DNA from: Phenylobacterium immobile (ATCC 35973)
GTDB taxonomy: Bacteria; Pseudomonadota; Alphaproteobacteria; Caulobacterales; Caulobacteraceae
Assembly: GCF_001375595.1 (NCBI RefSeq)
Contig: NZ_CVJQ01000001.1
Span: 1,860,001 to 1,924,000, forward strand
DNA: 64,000 nucleotides
Reading direction: 5' to 3'
The translations under genes and the position numbers were made by a program. Positions 1-10,104 of the stretch are shown here, piece by piece. The notes under the pieces were generated by a model. The model was not told the DNA's origin. It saw only the letters and a list, made by a program, of their open reading frames with translations, and made no database searches. The stretch's first letter is position 1. Each line of letters begins with the position of its first letter.

Positions 1-312
1 CCATGGCCAGCACCGGCAATGGACGGCCGCCTTGCGCGCGCGGACGGCGGCCAAGGGGCTAGCCTTCGCCCGGGCGGGTTCGCCCTACGGCACAGCGTTA
101 TCAATGACTGGGCTCGCGTCCTGGTGCGGGAGCGAAACCTGGCTGGCGCTGGCTCCGGTGGACGACATCGTGCCGATGCTGTTTCGCGTGGGACCGGGCG
201 GACGGGCGCTTGCGGCAGCCATAACCACTCGGGCCAAAGGGCATTCAAGATCCTGCACGCCCGCTATCCGAAGTCGGAATGGACGGCGAAGGCCCCATGC
301 TTCTACGACTGA
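1..312 (+). pseudogene. Frame-broken remnant: DUF3142-like start, TPR-like tail
   Basis: No intact gene covers this stretch. Reading from base 2, one frame gives a protein-like run with LASWCGSETWLALAPVDD and VPMLFRVGPGGRAL, which resembles DUF3142-family proteins as I remember them. That resemblance is lost near base 225. A different frame (from base 1) then ends in FKILHARYPKSEWTAKAP and a TGA at 310-312, which looks like the end of a TPR-type protein. The simplest reading is two neighbouring genes joined by a deletion or frameshift, cut on the left by the window edge. The family names are from memory, so this is tentative. Confidence 0.35.
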
Positions 313-321
313 GCGTGCATG

Positions 322-350
322 AAAAAGGCCCGGACGTCGCCATCCGGGCC
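322..350 (-). terminator. Rho-independent terminator of glnA
   Basis: An 8-bp perfect stem (GGCCCGGA at 327-334 with TCCGGGCC at 343-350, 8-nt loop) is followed, reading the minus strand, by a run of five T. It lies 25 bases beyond the glnA stop codon, the expected place for the end of a glnB-glnA transcript. Confidence 0.8.
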
Positions 351-375
351 CCCTCATAACGTCAGCTTTCGCCGA

Positions 376-1788
376 TTAGCACTTGTAGTACATGTCGAAT
401 TCGACCGGGTGAGGATGGAGCTGGAGGCGCATGACCTCTTCCATCTTCAACTCGATGTAGGAGTCGATGAAGTCGTCATCCATGACGCCGCCGGCCTTCA
501 GGAAACCGCGGTCCTTGTCCAGGTTTTCGAGGGCTTCGCGCAGCGAGCCGCAGACTTCCGGGATTTTCTTCTGTTCGCGGGGCGGGAGGTCGTAGAGGTT
601 CTTGTCGGCGGGGCCGCCCGGATCGATCTGGTTCACGATGCCGTCGATGCCGGCCATCAGCAAGGCGGTGAAGGTCAGATAGGGATTGCCCATCGGGTCG
701 GGGAAGCGAGCTTCCAGACGCTTGGCCTTCGGGCTGTCGACGTGCGGGATGCGGATCGAGGCCGAACGGTTGCGGGCCGAATAGGCCAGCTTCACCGGGG
801 CTTCGTAGCCCGGCACCAGACGCTTGTAGGAGTTGGTCGTCGAGTTCGAGAAGGCGTTGATGGCCTTGGCGTGCTTGATGATGCCGCCGATGTACCAGAG
901 GCACATTTGGCTGAGGCCCGCGTACTTGTCGCCGGCGAACAGCGGCTTGCCTTCGCCCCAGATCGACTGGTGCACGTGCATGCCCGAGCCGTTGTCGCCG
1001 AACATCGGCTTGGCCATGAAGGTGGCCGTCTTGCCGTAGGCGTCAGCGACATTGTGGATGACGTACTTATAGAGCTGCAGGCGGTCGGCCATGACGACCA
1101 TGGTGTCGAACATCAGGCCAAGCTCGTGTTGAGCGGGCGCGACTTCATGGTGGTGTTTTTCCGGCTTCATGCCGAGCTCGCCCATGATGGAGAGCATTTC
1201 GCCGCGCATGTCCTGCAGGCTGTCGACCGGGTTCACCGGGAAATAACCGCCCTTCGGACCCGGGCGGTGGCCCATGTTGCCGCCTTCGTAGGCCTTGTTC
1301 GTGTTCACCGGCAGTTCGACCGAGTCGTAGCTGTAGCCGGTGTCATGCGGCTGGGTGGACCACTTCACGTCGTCGAACACGAAGAATTCGGCTTCCGGGC
1401 CGAAGTAGACCGTGTCGCCGATGCCGGCCGACTTCACGAAGTTCAGCGCGGCCTTGGCGATTGAGCGCGGGTCGCGATTGTAGGGGGTGCCCGTGTCGGG
1501 GTTCACGACGTCGCAGAAGATCGCCAGCGTCGTCTGCTGGTAGAAGGGATCGATGATCGCAGTGTCCAGGTCCGGACGCAGCTTCATGTCGCTTTCGTTG
1601 ATGGCCTTCCAGCCGGCGATCGACGAGCCGTCGAACATGGTGCCGTCGGTCAGGAAGTCGTCATCGACGAGCGCGAGGTCGAAGGTGACGTGCTGCATCT
1701 TGCCGCGAACGTCGGTGAAGCGGACGTCGACGTACTTGACGTCTTTTTCCTTAATAAGAGCCAGAATATCCTTGGCGGTGTTGGCCAT
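376..1788 (-). CDS. glnA: Glutamine synthetase type I
   Basis: Makes glutamine from glutamate, ammonia and ATP in the cytoplasm and is the main entry point for ammonium assimilation. The 470-residue length matches dodecameric GSI-beta enzymes. Visible family signatures are [10 protein letters not shown] near residue 50 (beta-Grasp domain), the EAEFFVFDD segment near 135, [10 protein letters not shown] near 265 and NRSASIRIP near 340. Tyr399 in NLYDLPP is the site normally adenylylated by GlnE, so activity should be under covalent control. It lies 91 bases downstream of glnB on the same strand, as in the alphaproteobacterial glnBA operon, and ends at a clear hairpin terminator. Confidence 0.97.
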   Translation of the reverse strand: MANTAKDILALIKEKDVKYVDVRFTDVRGKMQHVTFDLALVDDDFLTDGTMFDGSSIAGWKAINESDMKLRPDLDTAIIDPFYQQTTLAIFCDVVNPDTGTPYNRDPRSIAKAALNFVKSAGIGDTVYFGPEAEFFVFDDVKWSTQPHDTGYSYDSVELPVNTNKAYEGGNMGHRPGPKGGYFPVNPVDSLQDMRGEMLSIMGELGMKPEKHHHEVAPAQHELGLMFDTMVVMADRLQLYKYVIHNVADAYGKTATFMAKPMFGDNGSGMHVHQSIWGEGKPLFAGDKYAGLSQMCLWYIGGIIKHAKAINAFSNSTTNSYKRLVPGYEAPVKLAYSARNRSASIRIPHVDSPKAKRLEARFPDPMGNPYLTFTALLMAGIDGIVNQIDPGGPADKNLYDLPPREQKKIPEVCGSLREALENLDKDRGFLKAGGVMDDDFIDSYIELKMEEVMRLQLHPHPVEFDMYYKC

Positions 1789-1866
1789 GGAAACGATCCC
1801 CTTTCCTTGAGCGCCGCGGCCCCTTGGACCGCGTTTTCGGTGGTTGGTGACTTAGACAGATTCTTC

Positions 1867-1879
1867 GAACCGCCTCGGT

Positions 1880-1881
<2 letters not shown>
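1867..1881 (-). promoter_or_regulatory. Short hairpin in glnB-glnA spacer
   Basis: GAACCG (1867-1872) and CGGTTC (1876-1881) form a perfect 6-bp stem with a 3-nt loop that includes the end of the glnB stop codon. It could slow transcription, protect an mRNA end or separate glnB from glnA expression. No T-run follows, so it is not a strong terminator. The structure is seen; its function is not known. Confidence 0.3.
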
Positions 1882-2657
<776 letters not shown>

Positions 2658-4103
2658 TTGAGCAGTATCCTGACGGTCGCCGAGATGCGCACAGCCGACG
2701 CCGCGGCGCTCGGCGCGGGCGCTTCCAACGCCATATTGATGGAGCGTGCGGCCGCAGCCGTGACGGAGGCGATCTGCGCGCGCCTGACGCCCCAACCGCT
2801 GACGGTGATCTGCGGGCCCGGCGACAATGGGGGCGACGGCTATGTGATCGCCCGCCTGTTGAAGTCTCGCGGCTGGCCCGTGACCGTTTGGGCGATCGCG
2901 GAGCCTGCGAGCGAGGGTTGCCTTCGTGCGCGGCAGGAATGGGCGGGGCCGGTCGCCCTCGCGGGGGCCGCGCCGCCGGAAGGCCTGGTGGTCGACGCGA
3001 TGTTCGGCGCGGGGCTGGCGCGCCCCTTGAGGGGCGAGGCCGCGACCTTGGCGGCGCGGCTCGCCGAGAGTCCCAGTCGGGTAGTCGCCGTCGACCTTCC
3101 CAGCGGTCTTTCGGGCGACACAGGCCGTCCCTTGGGAGCCTGCGTCGCCGCGGCCCTGACCGTCACCTTTCATGCGCGCAAGATCGGCCACGTCCTGGAG
3201 CCTGGCCGCAGCCTGTGCGGCGAGGTCGTCGTCGCCGACATCGGCCTGGCGCCCCTGGCGACGACGGTTGTCGAGAATGACGTCGCCCTCTGGTTAGCCG
3301 GGTTTCCCTGGCCAGACGCTGCGTCCCACAAGCACTCCCGAGGCCGGATGCTGGTGGTCAGCGGCGACGCCTGGAACACCGGCGCCGCACGGCTGTCAGC
3401 GCGAGCCGGCCTGCGCATCGGCGCCGGCGTTGTCACGCTCTTCTCGCCCATCGAGGCGGCGGCGACCAACGCCGCGCATCTGGAGGCGGTCATGTTGCGC
3501 CCCTTCGAGACCGACATGGAGCTGGAGCAGGGTGCGGCGGACGTCGACGCCGCGGTCATCGGTCCGGCGGCGGGTGTGACGGAATCGACCTTGCTGAACG
3601 TGATGGCGCTGGCCCGTACGGGCGCGGCCCTGATCCTCGACGCCGACGCCATCACCATTTTTCGCGCCGACAGCGACGAGTTGTTCTCCATTCTGGATCG
3701 CGACGACGTGCTGACGCCGCATCCCGGCGAGTTCGAGCGGTTGTTTCCGGGGCTCCTGGCCAAATCGGAACACAGGATCGCCGCAGCGCGTGAAGCCGCG
3801 GGGATCGCCGGGGCCGTGGTTCTGTTGAAAGGCTCGGACACGGTGATCGCCGCGCCGGACGGGCGCTGCGCCGTCAGCCTCAACGGGTCGCCCTGGCTGG
3901 CGACCGCGGGATCGGGGGACGTGCTGACGGGGTTCATCGGCGGGCTGATCGCCCAGGGGATGGATAGTTTCGATGCGGCCTGCGCCGGCTGCTGGATTCA
4001 CGCCGAGGCGGCTGAATTGCATGGCCCCGGTCTGATCGCGGAGGACTTGCCGGACCTGGCGCCTGAAATCCTGCGCCGACTCTACGACGCGCGCCAGGAC
4101 TAG
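2658..4103 (+). CDS. nnr: Bifunctional NAD(P)H-hydrate epimerase / ADP-dependent dehydratase
   Basis: Repairs damaged NAD(P)H: the N-terminal YjeF_N domain epimerises NAD(P)HX and the C-terminal ribokinase-like domain dehydrates it back to NAD(P)H. The epimerase half (about residues 1-205) carries GPGDNGGDGYV; the dehydratase half (about 215-475) carries LTPHPGEFERL and GSGDVLTGFIGGL. I place the start at TTG 2658 because GGAGG at 2646-2650 is well spaced before it and MSSILTVAEM is the usual family beginning, giving 481 residues. Its TAG stop shares a CTAG tetramer with the convergent epmB stop. Confidence 0.93.
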   Translation: MSSILTVAEMRTADAAALGAGASNAILMERAAAAVTEAICARLTPQPLTVICGPGDNGGDGYVIARLLKSRGWPVTVWAIAEPASEGCLRARQEWAGPVALAGAAPPEGLVVDAMFGAGLARPLRGEAATLAARLAESPSRVVAVDLPSGLSGDTGRPLGACVAAALTVTFHARKIGHVLEPGRSLCGEVVVADIGLAPLATTVVENDVALWLAGFPWPDAASHKHSRGRMLVVSGDAWNTGAARLSARAGLRIGAGVVTLFSPIEAAATNAAHLEAVMLRPFETDMELEQGAADVDAAVIGPAAGVTESTLLNVMALARTGAALILDADAITIFRADSDELFSILDRDDVLTPHPGEFERLFPGLLAKSEHRIAAAREAAGIAGAVVLLKGSDTVIAAPDGRCAVSLNGSPWLATAGSGDVLTGFIGGLIAQGMDSFDAACAGCWIHAEAAELHGPGLIAEDLPDLAPEILRRLYDARQD

Positions 4104-5140
4104 ACGAGCGGCGGATAGGCGTGGAGGCGGCCTTGCGGATCCTCCACGTATTCGCCGTCCCAGTAGTGCGGTCCCACCGGGACCTTGCCGTGGCCGCCGG
4201 GGATATCGAGGACGTAGGTGGGCTGACACAGGCCGGACCAGCGCCCGCGCATAGCGCGCATCACCGCCTGGCCTTCGTCGAGGGTGGCCCGCAGATGGCT
4301 GGTGCCCGGCGCAAGGTCGCCATGGTGAAGGTAATAGGGCTTGATGCGTGTCTCGACGAATGCGCGCATGAGGGCGCCCAAGACCTCTGGATCATCGTTG
4401 ACGCCCTTGAGCAGGACGCTCTGGGACAGCATGGGGACGCCGGCGTCGACGATGCGAGCGCAGGCGGCGCGGGCTTGAGGCGTGAGCTCGCGCGGATGAT
4501 TGGCGTGCAGGGCCAGGTAGACGGCCTTGTCTCCGCATTTCAGCGCGCGCACCAGGGCGGGCGTGATCCGTTCGGGATCGACGGCCGGGACTCGGGTGTG
4601 GAGGCGTACGACCTTCACGTGGGCGATGTCGGCGAGGCGGGCCATCACCGCCTTAAGCCGTCGCGGCGACAGGACGAGGGGATCGCCGCCTGACAGGATC
4701 ACTTCCCAGATGGCCGGCGTCGCGGCGATGTAGGAGAGGGCGGTCTCGATCTCGGCTGGCGTGAGGGCGCCGACCCCGCCGGGGCCGACCATCTCGCGCC
4801 GGAAACAGAACCGGCAGTAGGTGGCGCAGGCGTGGGTGAGCTTGAGCAGGCAGCGGTCTTCGTAGCGGTGGACGACGCCGGGGACAGGGCTGTGTGCGTC
4901 GTCGGCGATGGGATCTGCGGACTCCTCCGGCAAGTGGTTGAATTCCTCAGCCTGGGGCAGGAATTGCCGCGCAATGGGGTCGGCTTCGTCCAGCGGGTCG
5001 ATCATCTCGGCCAGGGCCGGCGTCACCGCCACCGCGTAGCGGGCGGCGACCCGCTCCAGGGCGGGCAGCTGTTCCGCGCGGATCAGGCCGGCGTCGGCGA
5101 GCGCCACGGCGCTCGTGAGCGTCTTGAGGGGCTTGTTCAT
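4100..5140 (-). CDS. epmB: EF-P beta-lysylation protein EpmB (lysine 2,3-aminomutase family)
   Basis: Radical-SAM, PLP-dependent aminomutase expected to turn (S)-alpha-lysine into (R)-beta-lysine for attachment to elongation factor P. The cluster motif CATYCRFC is at Cys105/109/112, and GGHGKVPVGP near the C-terminus should hold the PLP lysine. At 346 residues it fits EpmB rather than the longer catabolic KamA. The start at 5140 overlaps the epmA stop as ATGA, with a GGAG just upstream, so the two are translationally coupled. Adjacency to epmA and efp is the main argument for function. Family members are often annotated simply as lysine 2,3-aminomutase. Confidence 0.92.
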   Translation of the reverse strand: MNKPLKTLTSAVALADAGLIRAEQLPALERVAARYAVAVTPALAEMIDPLDEADPIARQFLPQAEEFNHLPEESADPIADDAHSPVPGVVHRYEDRCLLKLTHACATYCRFCFRREMVGPGGVGALTPAEIETALSYIAATPAIWEVILSGGDPLVLSPRRLKAVMARLADIAHVKVVRLHTRVPAVDPERITPALVRALKCGDKAVYLALHANHPRELTPQARAACARIVDAGVPMLSQSVLLKGVNDDPEVLGALMRAFVETRIKPYYLHHGDLAPGTSHLRATLDEGQAVMRAMRGRWSGLCQPTYVLDIPGGHGKVPVGPHYWDGEYVEDPQGRLHAYPPLV

Positions 5141-6195
5141 GGACAGATCTCCGCAACGGGGCTCCATAGCACCTGCTCGATGTGGTTCGCGCCAGAGGCG
5201 AGCATCACCAGCCGATCAAAGCCAAGCGCCGCGCCAGAAGCCTCAGGCATGATCTGCAGCGCCGCCAAGAAGTCCGGGTCGATGGGGTAACGTTCGCCGT
5301 AGACGCGAGCCTTCTCGGCCATCTCGGCCTCGAAGCGCGCGGCCTGCTCCGTGGCGTTGGTCAGCTCGCCGAAGGCGTTGGCGAGCTCGACCCCGCAGGC
5401 ATAGAGCTCGAAGCGCTCGGCCACCCGCGGATCGTCGGCCTTACGCCGCGCCAGCGCGGCCTCGGCGGCGGGGTATTCGTGGAGGATGGTGGGGCGGCCG
5501 TGGCCGAGGTTGGGTTCGACCTTCTCCACAAGCACACGGCTGAAGACGTCCGACCAGGTGTCGTCGTCAGCTACGCGAACGGCCACGGCCGTCGCTGCTG
5601 TGGCCAGGGCGTCGCGATCCGTCGCGCCGGTCGTAGCGATGGTCGCCAGGAGGTCGATCTGCGCGAAGTCTTCGAAGGCCTCGGCTAGCGTCAATCGAGC
5701 GGGTTCGGCGAAGGGGTCGCAGGTCGAGTCGCGCCATGTTAGCGCCGGACGGCCGGCCGCTTCGGCGGCCAGCGCCAGCAGCAGGGCGCAGTCCGCCATT
5801 AGAGACTCATAGGGCTCTTCCGCCCGGTACCACTCGAGCATGGTGAATTCGGGATGGTGGAGGCGGCCGCGCTCGCGGTTGCGCCAAACCTTGGAAATCT
5901 CAAAGATGCGCTGCTCTCCGGCGGCCAACAGGCTCTTGCACGCGAATTCGGGAGAGGTGCGCAGGTAGAGGGCGCGGCGGGCGCCATCAAGCCCGAGCGC
6001 CTCGGTCTGGAAAGCATGTAGATGGGCTTCGTTGCCGGGGGAGACCTGCAGGCCCGCTGTCTCGACTTCGACAAAGCCGCGGTCGTCGAACCAGGCCCGC
6101 ACGGCCTTCAAGATACGGCCGCGCGCTTCCAGGAACGGCCGGCGGTCCTGGTGGATGTCAGGCCGCCACCAAGGGGACGGAGAAGGCAGGTTCAC
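5137..6195 (-). CDS. epmA: EF-P--(R)-beta-lysine ligase EpmA
   Basis: A class II lysyl-tRNA-synthetase-like enzyme (formerly GenX/PoxA/YjeA) that lacks the anticodon-binding domain and attaches (R)-beta-lysine to a lysine of EF-P. The 352-residue length matches. Motif 2 is seen in [20 protein letters not shown], and motif 3 lies near the C-terminus in [14 protein letters not shown]. It is the first gene of the epmA-epmB pair and is divergent from efp, about 120 bases away, so writer and substrate are encoded together. Confidence 0.94.
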   Translation of the reverse strand: MNLPSPSPWWRPDIHQDRRPFLEARGRILKAVRAWFDDRGFVEVETAGLQVSPGNEAHLHAFQTEALGLDGARRALYLRTSPEFACKSLLAAGEQRIFEISKVWRNRERGRLHHPEFTMLEWYRAEEPYESLMADCALLLALAAEAAGRPALTWRDSTCDPFAEPARLTLAEAFEDFAQIDLLATIATTGATDRDALATAATAVAVRVADDDTWSDVFSRVLVEKVEPNLGHGRPTILHEYPAAEAALARRKADDPRVAERFELYACGVELANAFGELTNATEQAARFEAEMAEKARVYGERYPIDPDFLAALQIMPEASGAALGFDRLVMLASGANHIEQVLWSPVAEICP

Positions 6196-6315
6196 GGGCG
6201 AAATCTTCGGCAGGCTGGCGATTTGGCCGCCGATCGTATAGGTGCGCCGACACAGGCTGTCGCCAGCAGAGTCATAGGCGGACCCCGGTCCGCAGAAATC
6301 TTAAGGACAAGAAAC

Positions 6316-6882
6316 GTGAAAGTTCAGGCCAGCTCGCTGCGCAAGGGCGCCGTCGTCGACATGGATGGCAAGCTGTACGTCGTGCTCAACGCTGAAAATA
6401 TCCACCCAGGCAAGGGCACGCCCGTGACCCAGCTCAACATGCGCCGCATCTCGGACGGGGTGAAGGTGTCGGAGCGCTATCGCACCACTGAGGTGGTCGA
6501 GCGCGCGACGGTGGATCAACGCGACTACACCTTCCTCTACAAGGACGGCGAAGAGTACCACTTCATGAACCCCGAGAGCTTCGACCAACTGGTGGCGCGC
6601 GACGACATCATCGGTGAACTCGGCGCCTATCTCGCTGATGGCATGACGGTAACCTTGCAGACCCACGAGGGGGCGCCCATCGCGCTGGAGTTGCCTGCCC
6701 GGGTGACCCTCGAGGTTGTGGACACCGAGCCGGTGACCAAGGGTCAGACGGCTTCAGGTTCGTATAAGCCGGCGATGTTGGCCAACGGTGTGCGCACCAT
6801 GGTGCCGACCTACATTACCGCCGGCACCCGCATCGTGGTGCTGACCGAAGACGGTTCCTATTACGAGCGCGCGAAGGACTGA
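6316..6882 (+). CDS. efp: Elongation factor P
   Basis: Binds ribosomes stalled on polyproline stretches and promotes peptide-bond formation. From the GTG start at 6316 it has 188 residues, the standard length. The KOW-like N-domain carries the modified loop HPGKGTP with Lys33, equivalent to the lysine beta-lysylated in Escherichia coli, which fits the divergent epmAB genes. Two OB domains follow, ending in [13 protein letters not shown]. The GTG is chosen because [10 protein letters not shown] begins the conserved fold; the frame is open much further upstream without similarity. Confidence 0.95.
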   Translation: MKVQASSLRKGAVVDMDGKLYVVLNAENIHPGKGTPVTQLNMRRISDGVKVSERYRTTEVVERATVDQRDYTFLYKDGEEYHFMNPESFDQLVARDDIIGELGAYLADGMTVTLQTHEGAPIALELPARVTLEVVDTEPVTKGQTASGSYKPAMLANGVRTMVPTYITAGTRIVVLTEDGSYYERAKD

Positions 6883-6910
6883 TTAGTCCTGGCCTCGCGC
6901 CAAACAGCAA

Positions 6911-6940
6911 AACGGCGCGGAGGGTGACCTCCGCGCCGTT
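6911..6940. terminator. Strong hairpin between convergent efp and rplI
   Basis: A perfect 13-bp stem (6911-6923 with 6928-6940) closes a GTGA loop, 28 bases past the efp stop and 24 bases past the rplI stop. It probably terminates both transcripts. The T-tract is weak in both directions, so termination efficiency is an inference from position and stem strength. Confidence 0.7.
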
Positions 6941-6964
6941 CGCATGTCGACCTTGGTCGGAAGC

Positions 6965-7546
6965 TTAGTCTTCCGAGTCGCCTTGGATCGAACCCGCACC
7001 GCCTTCAAGGAGGTCGGCCTGGGCTTCTTCGTCGGCGAGACGATCTTCTTCGAACTGCGAGTTGATGACGTTCTCACCGCGCGCCTGGCGCTCGGCTTCG
7101 TCTTGGCTGCGCGCGATGTTCAGGGTCACGGTGACCGTGACCTCGGCATGTAGGCGCACCTTCACCTCGTGGACGCCGATCGTCTTGATCGGCTTGTCCA
7201 GGACGACCATCGAGCGTTCGACCTTGCCGCCTTCGGCGTTGACCGCGTCGGCCACGTCACGACCGCTGACCGAGCCGTAGAGCTGGCCGCTTTCGCCAGC
7301 CTGACGGATCAGGATGTACGACGTGCCGTCCAGACCTTCGCCGGATTGGGCGGCGTCAGCCTTGGTGCGGGCGTTGCGGGCCTCGATGTCGGAGCGCTGG
7401 GCTTCGAACACCTTCAGGTTGGCGTTGTTGGCCCGGAGCGCCTTGGCGCGGGGCAGCAGGAAGTTGCGGGCGTAACCGTCCTTGACGTTGACCACGTCGC
7501 CGAGGGTTCCCCAGCCTTCCACGCGTTCGAGCAGAATGACTTTCAT
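6965..7546 (-). CDS. rplI: 50S ribosomal protein L9
   Basis: Large-subunit protein that binds 23S rRNA and projects from the L1 stalk side. The N-terminal domain starts MKVILLERVEGWGTLGDVVN and contains GYARNFLLPRAKAL, the classic L9 signature; a long helix and C-terminal domain follow. At 193 residues it is longer than the 149-residue Escherichia coli protein because of an acidic tail (ending IQGDSED), common in alphaproteobacteria. It is the last gene of rpsF-rpsR-rplI, 12 bases after rpsR. Confidence 0.97.
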   Translation of the reverse strand: MKVILLERVEGWGTLGDVVNVKDGYARNFLLPRAKALRANNANLKVFEAQRSDIEARNARTKADAAQSGEGLDGTSYILIRQAGESGQLYGSVSGRDVADAVNAEGGKVERSMVVLDKPIKTIGVHEVKVRLHAEVTVTVTLNIARSQDEAERQARGENVINSQFEEDRLADEEAQADLLEGGAGSIQGDSED

Positions 7547-7558
7547 CTGTGCGCTCCC

Positions 7559-7834
7559 TTACTTCACGACGTAGGGGAGGAGGGCCAGGAAGCGGGCGCG
7601 CTTGATGGCCTTGGCCAGTTCGCGTTGCTTCTTGGCCGACACCGCGGTGATGCGCGAGGGCACGATCTTGCCGCGTTCCGAGACGTAACGCTGCAGCAGC
7701 TTCACGTCCTTGTAGTCGATCTTCGGGGCGTTGGCGCCGGAGAACGGGCAAACCTTGCGGCGGCGGAAGAACGGGCGGCGGGCGCCGCCTGCCGATGCGC
7801 CGGCGGTCGGGGCCGTGGAGGTTTCGTCAGTCAT
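7559..7834 (-). CDS. rpsR: 30S ribosomal protein S18
   Basis: Small-subunit platform protein that pairs with S6. The 91-residue product has a low-complexity Thr/Ala/Gly N-terminal stretch (residues 2-18) and then the conserved core [29 protein letters not shown] and [20 protein letters not shown]. It sits between rpsF and rplI, 18 bases after rpsF, in the usual S6-S18-L9 operon. Confidence 0.97.
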   Translation of the reverse strand: MTDETSTAPTAGASAGGARRPFFRRRKVCPFSGANAPKIDYKDVKLLQRYVSERGKIVPSRITAVSAKKQRELAKAIKRARFLALLPYVVK

Positions 7835-7852
7835 AGCGAGAGCCTCCCTTTC

Positions 7853-8215
7853 TTAGAATTGCGGGACATCGTCGCGACGATCGCGGTCGCGATCGCGGCG
7901 GGCGAGGACCGGAGACAGCTCCAGGTCCAGTTCTTCGACGCGAACGGTCATGAACCGCAGGACGTCTTCGTTCAGCGACAGCTGGCGTTCCATTTCCTTC
8001 ACGGCGTCCGACGGAGCGTCGATGGCCAGGAGGGAATAGTGACCCTTGCGGTTCTTCTTGATCCGGTAGGTCAGGTTGCGCAGGCCCCAGTATTCGATCT
8101 TGGCGACATTGCCGCCGCCGGCTTCGATCTGGGCCTTCAGGGTGTCGTTGAGGGCTTCGGCCTGTTGCGGCGAGATATCCTGCCGCGAAATGACCACGTG
8201 TTCGTAAAGCGCCAT
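7853..8215 (-). CDS. rpsF: 30S ribosomal protein S6
   Basis: Binds 16S rRNA with S18. The 120-residue protein has the ferredoxin-like S6 fold: [13 protein letters not shown] at the start, [21 protein letters not shown] in the middle and a charged tail rich in Arg and Asp. I chose the ATG at 8215 because MALYEHV is the usual beginning; an in-frame ATG six codons upstream (8233) is possible, and neither has a textbook ribosome site. First gene of the rpsF-rpsR-rplI operon. Confidence 0.95.
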   Translation of the reverse strand: MALYEHVVISRQDISPQQAEALNDTLKAQIEAGGGNVAKIEYWGLRNLTYRIKKNRKGHYSLLAIDAPSDAVKEMERQLSLNEDVLRFMTVRVEELDLELSPVLARRDRDRDRRDDVPQF

Positions 8216-8393
8216 ATGGCTATTTACTTCCATGCTTGGGGCGGCGCGTCCGGTGGCGGAAGGTCCGACCGGATACGATGGATCTCTGATGCGCGGCGGC
8301 CGGGAGTTTCCCGAACCCTTTAGTGTTCCGCGCGAGACCGCTCCCGTGAAGAGGCGGGCGAATAGGGGAAAACCGCGGTTCTGGCAAGGAATA

Positions 8394-8417
8394 CCTCCCC
8401 CTGCGTAGAGGGGGAGG
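8394..8417 (-). terminator. Hairpin after the peroxiredoxin gene
   Basis: A perfect 9-bp stem (CCTCCCCCT at 8394-8402 with AGGGGGAGG at 8409-8417, 6-nt loop) lies 12 bases past the stop of the minus-strand peroxiredoxin gene and is followed by a short T-rich stretch. It probably insulates the upstream gene from the ribosomal operon. Confidence 0.55.
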
Positions 8418-8428
8418 GCAAGCATCCC

Positions 8429-8983
8429 CTACTTCTTGGCCCTCCAGGCCTTCACCGCGGCCAGGCTCTGGTTGACGTGTTCGTTGGGGTTGAGGTTGTC
8501 GTAGGCCAGCAGGATCTTGCCGTTGGGGGCGATCACATAGGTGGTGCGCGCCGACAGGTCGGTGGGCGGGGTGATGCCGGCGACCTTAAGAGGGGCGTCG
8601 TAGCTCTTGGCGATCTTGGCGCCCGGATCGGCGGCCACGGGGAACTTGCCGCCGCAGTGCTCGGTCTCGGCGGAGAAGGCGGCCAGTTCGTCGATCTTGC
8701 CGGCAGTGACGCCGATCACCGATGCGCCCTGAGCCTTGAAGTCGTCGACGGCCTCCGAGAACAGGTGGGCCTCGATGTTGCAGCCCTTGGTGTGGGCCGA
8801 GGGGAAGAAATAAAGCACGACGGGTCCCTTTTTCAGGGCGTCAGCCAGCTTGTAGGTGAAGGGCTTGCCGGCGAGGTAGGCGGGCGCAGTGAAGGCCGGG
8901 GCCACCGTCCCGGGCTTGAGGTCGGCCAGGGCGGGGCTGGCGGCGAAGGCGGCGAGCGCGAAGGCGGCGGCGAGGCGTTTCAT
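8429..8983 (-). CDS. Exported peroxiredoxin (AhpC/TSA-Bcp type)
   Basis: Thiol peroxidase predicted to reduce peroxides outside the cytoplasm. Residues 1-20 form a signal peptide (MKRLAAAFALAAFAASPALA). The thioredoxin-fold domain has the peroxidatic site FFPSAHTKGC with Cys68 and a possible resolving Cys110 in ETEHCGG. The site differs from the usual PxxxTxxCT by having Asn after the cysteine. The 184-residue length fits Bcp/PrxQ plus a leader. It is a single-gene unit on the minus strand. Confidence 0.85.
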   Translation of the reverse strand: MKRLAAAFALAAFAASPALADLKPGTVAPAFTAPAYLAGKPFTYKLADALKKGPVVLYFFPSAHTKGCNIEAHLFSEAVDDFKAQGASVIGVTAGKIDELAAFSAETEHCGGKFPVAADPGAKIAKSYDAPLKVAGITPPTDLSARTTYVIAPNGKILLAYDNLNPNEHVNQSLAAVKAWRAKK

Positions 8984-9149
8984 GGCGGAGCTTCCTGGAG
9001 GCGTTTTGGGGGCTTATTTCCAACCAGACTACGCCCCTGGCGCGGATTGGGAAGCGCGACCGTCAGCGCCGACCCTTAACTTGCGGGGCGTTTTCATATC
9101 CCCTAAGTCCTCCCGCCTCAGAAGAAGCAAGAAAGTGAGAGGGAGCGGC

Positions 9150-10094
9150 ATGAGCCTAGCGTTCATCTTTCCCGGACAGGGCAGCCAGGCCGTCGGCATG
9201 GGCGCCGAACTGGCCGAGGCCTTCGCCTCGGCGCGCGAAGTCTTCCAGGAGGTCGACGACGCCCTGGGCCAGAACCTCTCTCGGCTGATGCGCGAGGGCC
9301 CTGAAGACCAGCTCACCCTAACCGAAAACGCCCAGCCCGCCCTCATGGCGGTGAGCCTGGCGGTGATGCGCGTGCTGGAGCGCGACTTCAGCGCTGGCAT
9401 CGGCAAGGCGGCCTTCGTGGCGGGCCATAGCCTGGGTGAATATTCGGCCCTCGCCGCCGCTGGCGCGCTCAGCCTTTCCGATGCGGCCCGACTCCTGAGG
9501 GTGCGCGGCCAGGCCATGCAGCGCGCCTTGCCGGTGGGCGCAGGCGCCATGGCCTCCCTGATCGGTCCGAAGACCGATGTCGCTCTGGCCGAGGAGGCCG
9601 CCGCCGAGGGCGCCAAGTTCGGCGTCTGCGTGGTCGCCAACGACAACAACCAAGGCAATGTGGTCATCAGCGGCGACAAGGCCGCCGTCGGCGCCGCGAT
9701 CGAGAAGGCCAAGGCGCTAGGGGCGCGTGCGATCCTGCTGAACGTGTCGGCGCCGTTCCACTGCCCGCTGATGCAGCCGGCCGCAGACGAGATGGCCGAG
9801 GCCCTGGCGTCGGCGCGGATCATCGCGCCCGCTGCGCCCGTGGTGACCAATGTCACGGCGCGGCCGACGCTGGATCCGGAAGCGATCCGCGGCCTTCTGG
9901 TCGATCAGGTGACCGGCCGGGTGCGCTGGCGCGAGAGCATGCTATGGCTCGCTGGCGAAGGCGGAATCACACGGTTCGCCGAGGCGGGTTCGGGCAAGGT
10001 CCTGGCTGGGATGGCGAAACGGATCGCCCCTGACGCAGCGGCCGTTTCCCTGAACAGCCCGGCCGATCTCGAAACCTTCGCCGCGACCGTCTAA
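9150..10094 (+). CDS. fabD: Malonyl-CoA:ACP transacylase
   Basis: Loads malonyl groups on acyl carrier protein for fatty-acid synthesis. The 314-residue product begins MSLAFIFPGQGSQAVGMG and has the nucleophile motif GHSLGEYSALAA, an active-site His in VSAPFHCPLM, and the Gln in PGQGSQ. The ATG at 9150 follows a purine-rich GAGAGGGAG. First gene of fabD-fabG-acpP-fabF, with 10 bases to fabG. Confidence 0.96.
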   Translation: MSLAFIFPGQGSQAVGMGAELAEAFASAREVFQEVDDALGQNLSRLMREGPEDQLTLTENAQPALMAVSLAVMRVLERDFSAGIGKAAFVAGHSLGEYSALAAAGALSLSDAARLLRVRGQAMQRALPVGAGAMASLIGPKTDVALAEEAAAEGAKFGVCVVANDNNQGNVVISGDKAAVGAAIEKAKALGARAILLNVSAPFHCPLMQPAADEMAEALASARIIAPAAPVVTNVTARPTLDPEAIRGLLVDQVTGRVRWRESMLWLAGEGGITRFAEAGSGKVLAGMAKRIAPDAAAVSLNSPADLETFAATV

Positions 10095-10104
10095 GGAGCC
10101 CGCC

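Noticed and set aside
376-1788. A long open frame of 381 codons on the plus strand opposite glnA (319-1464)
   Set aside because: It is the antisense shadow of a high-GC gene; glnA is unmistakable and the antisense product has no domain features.
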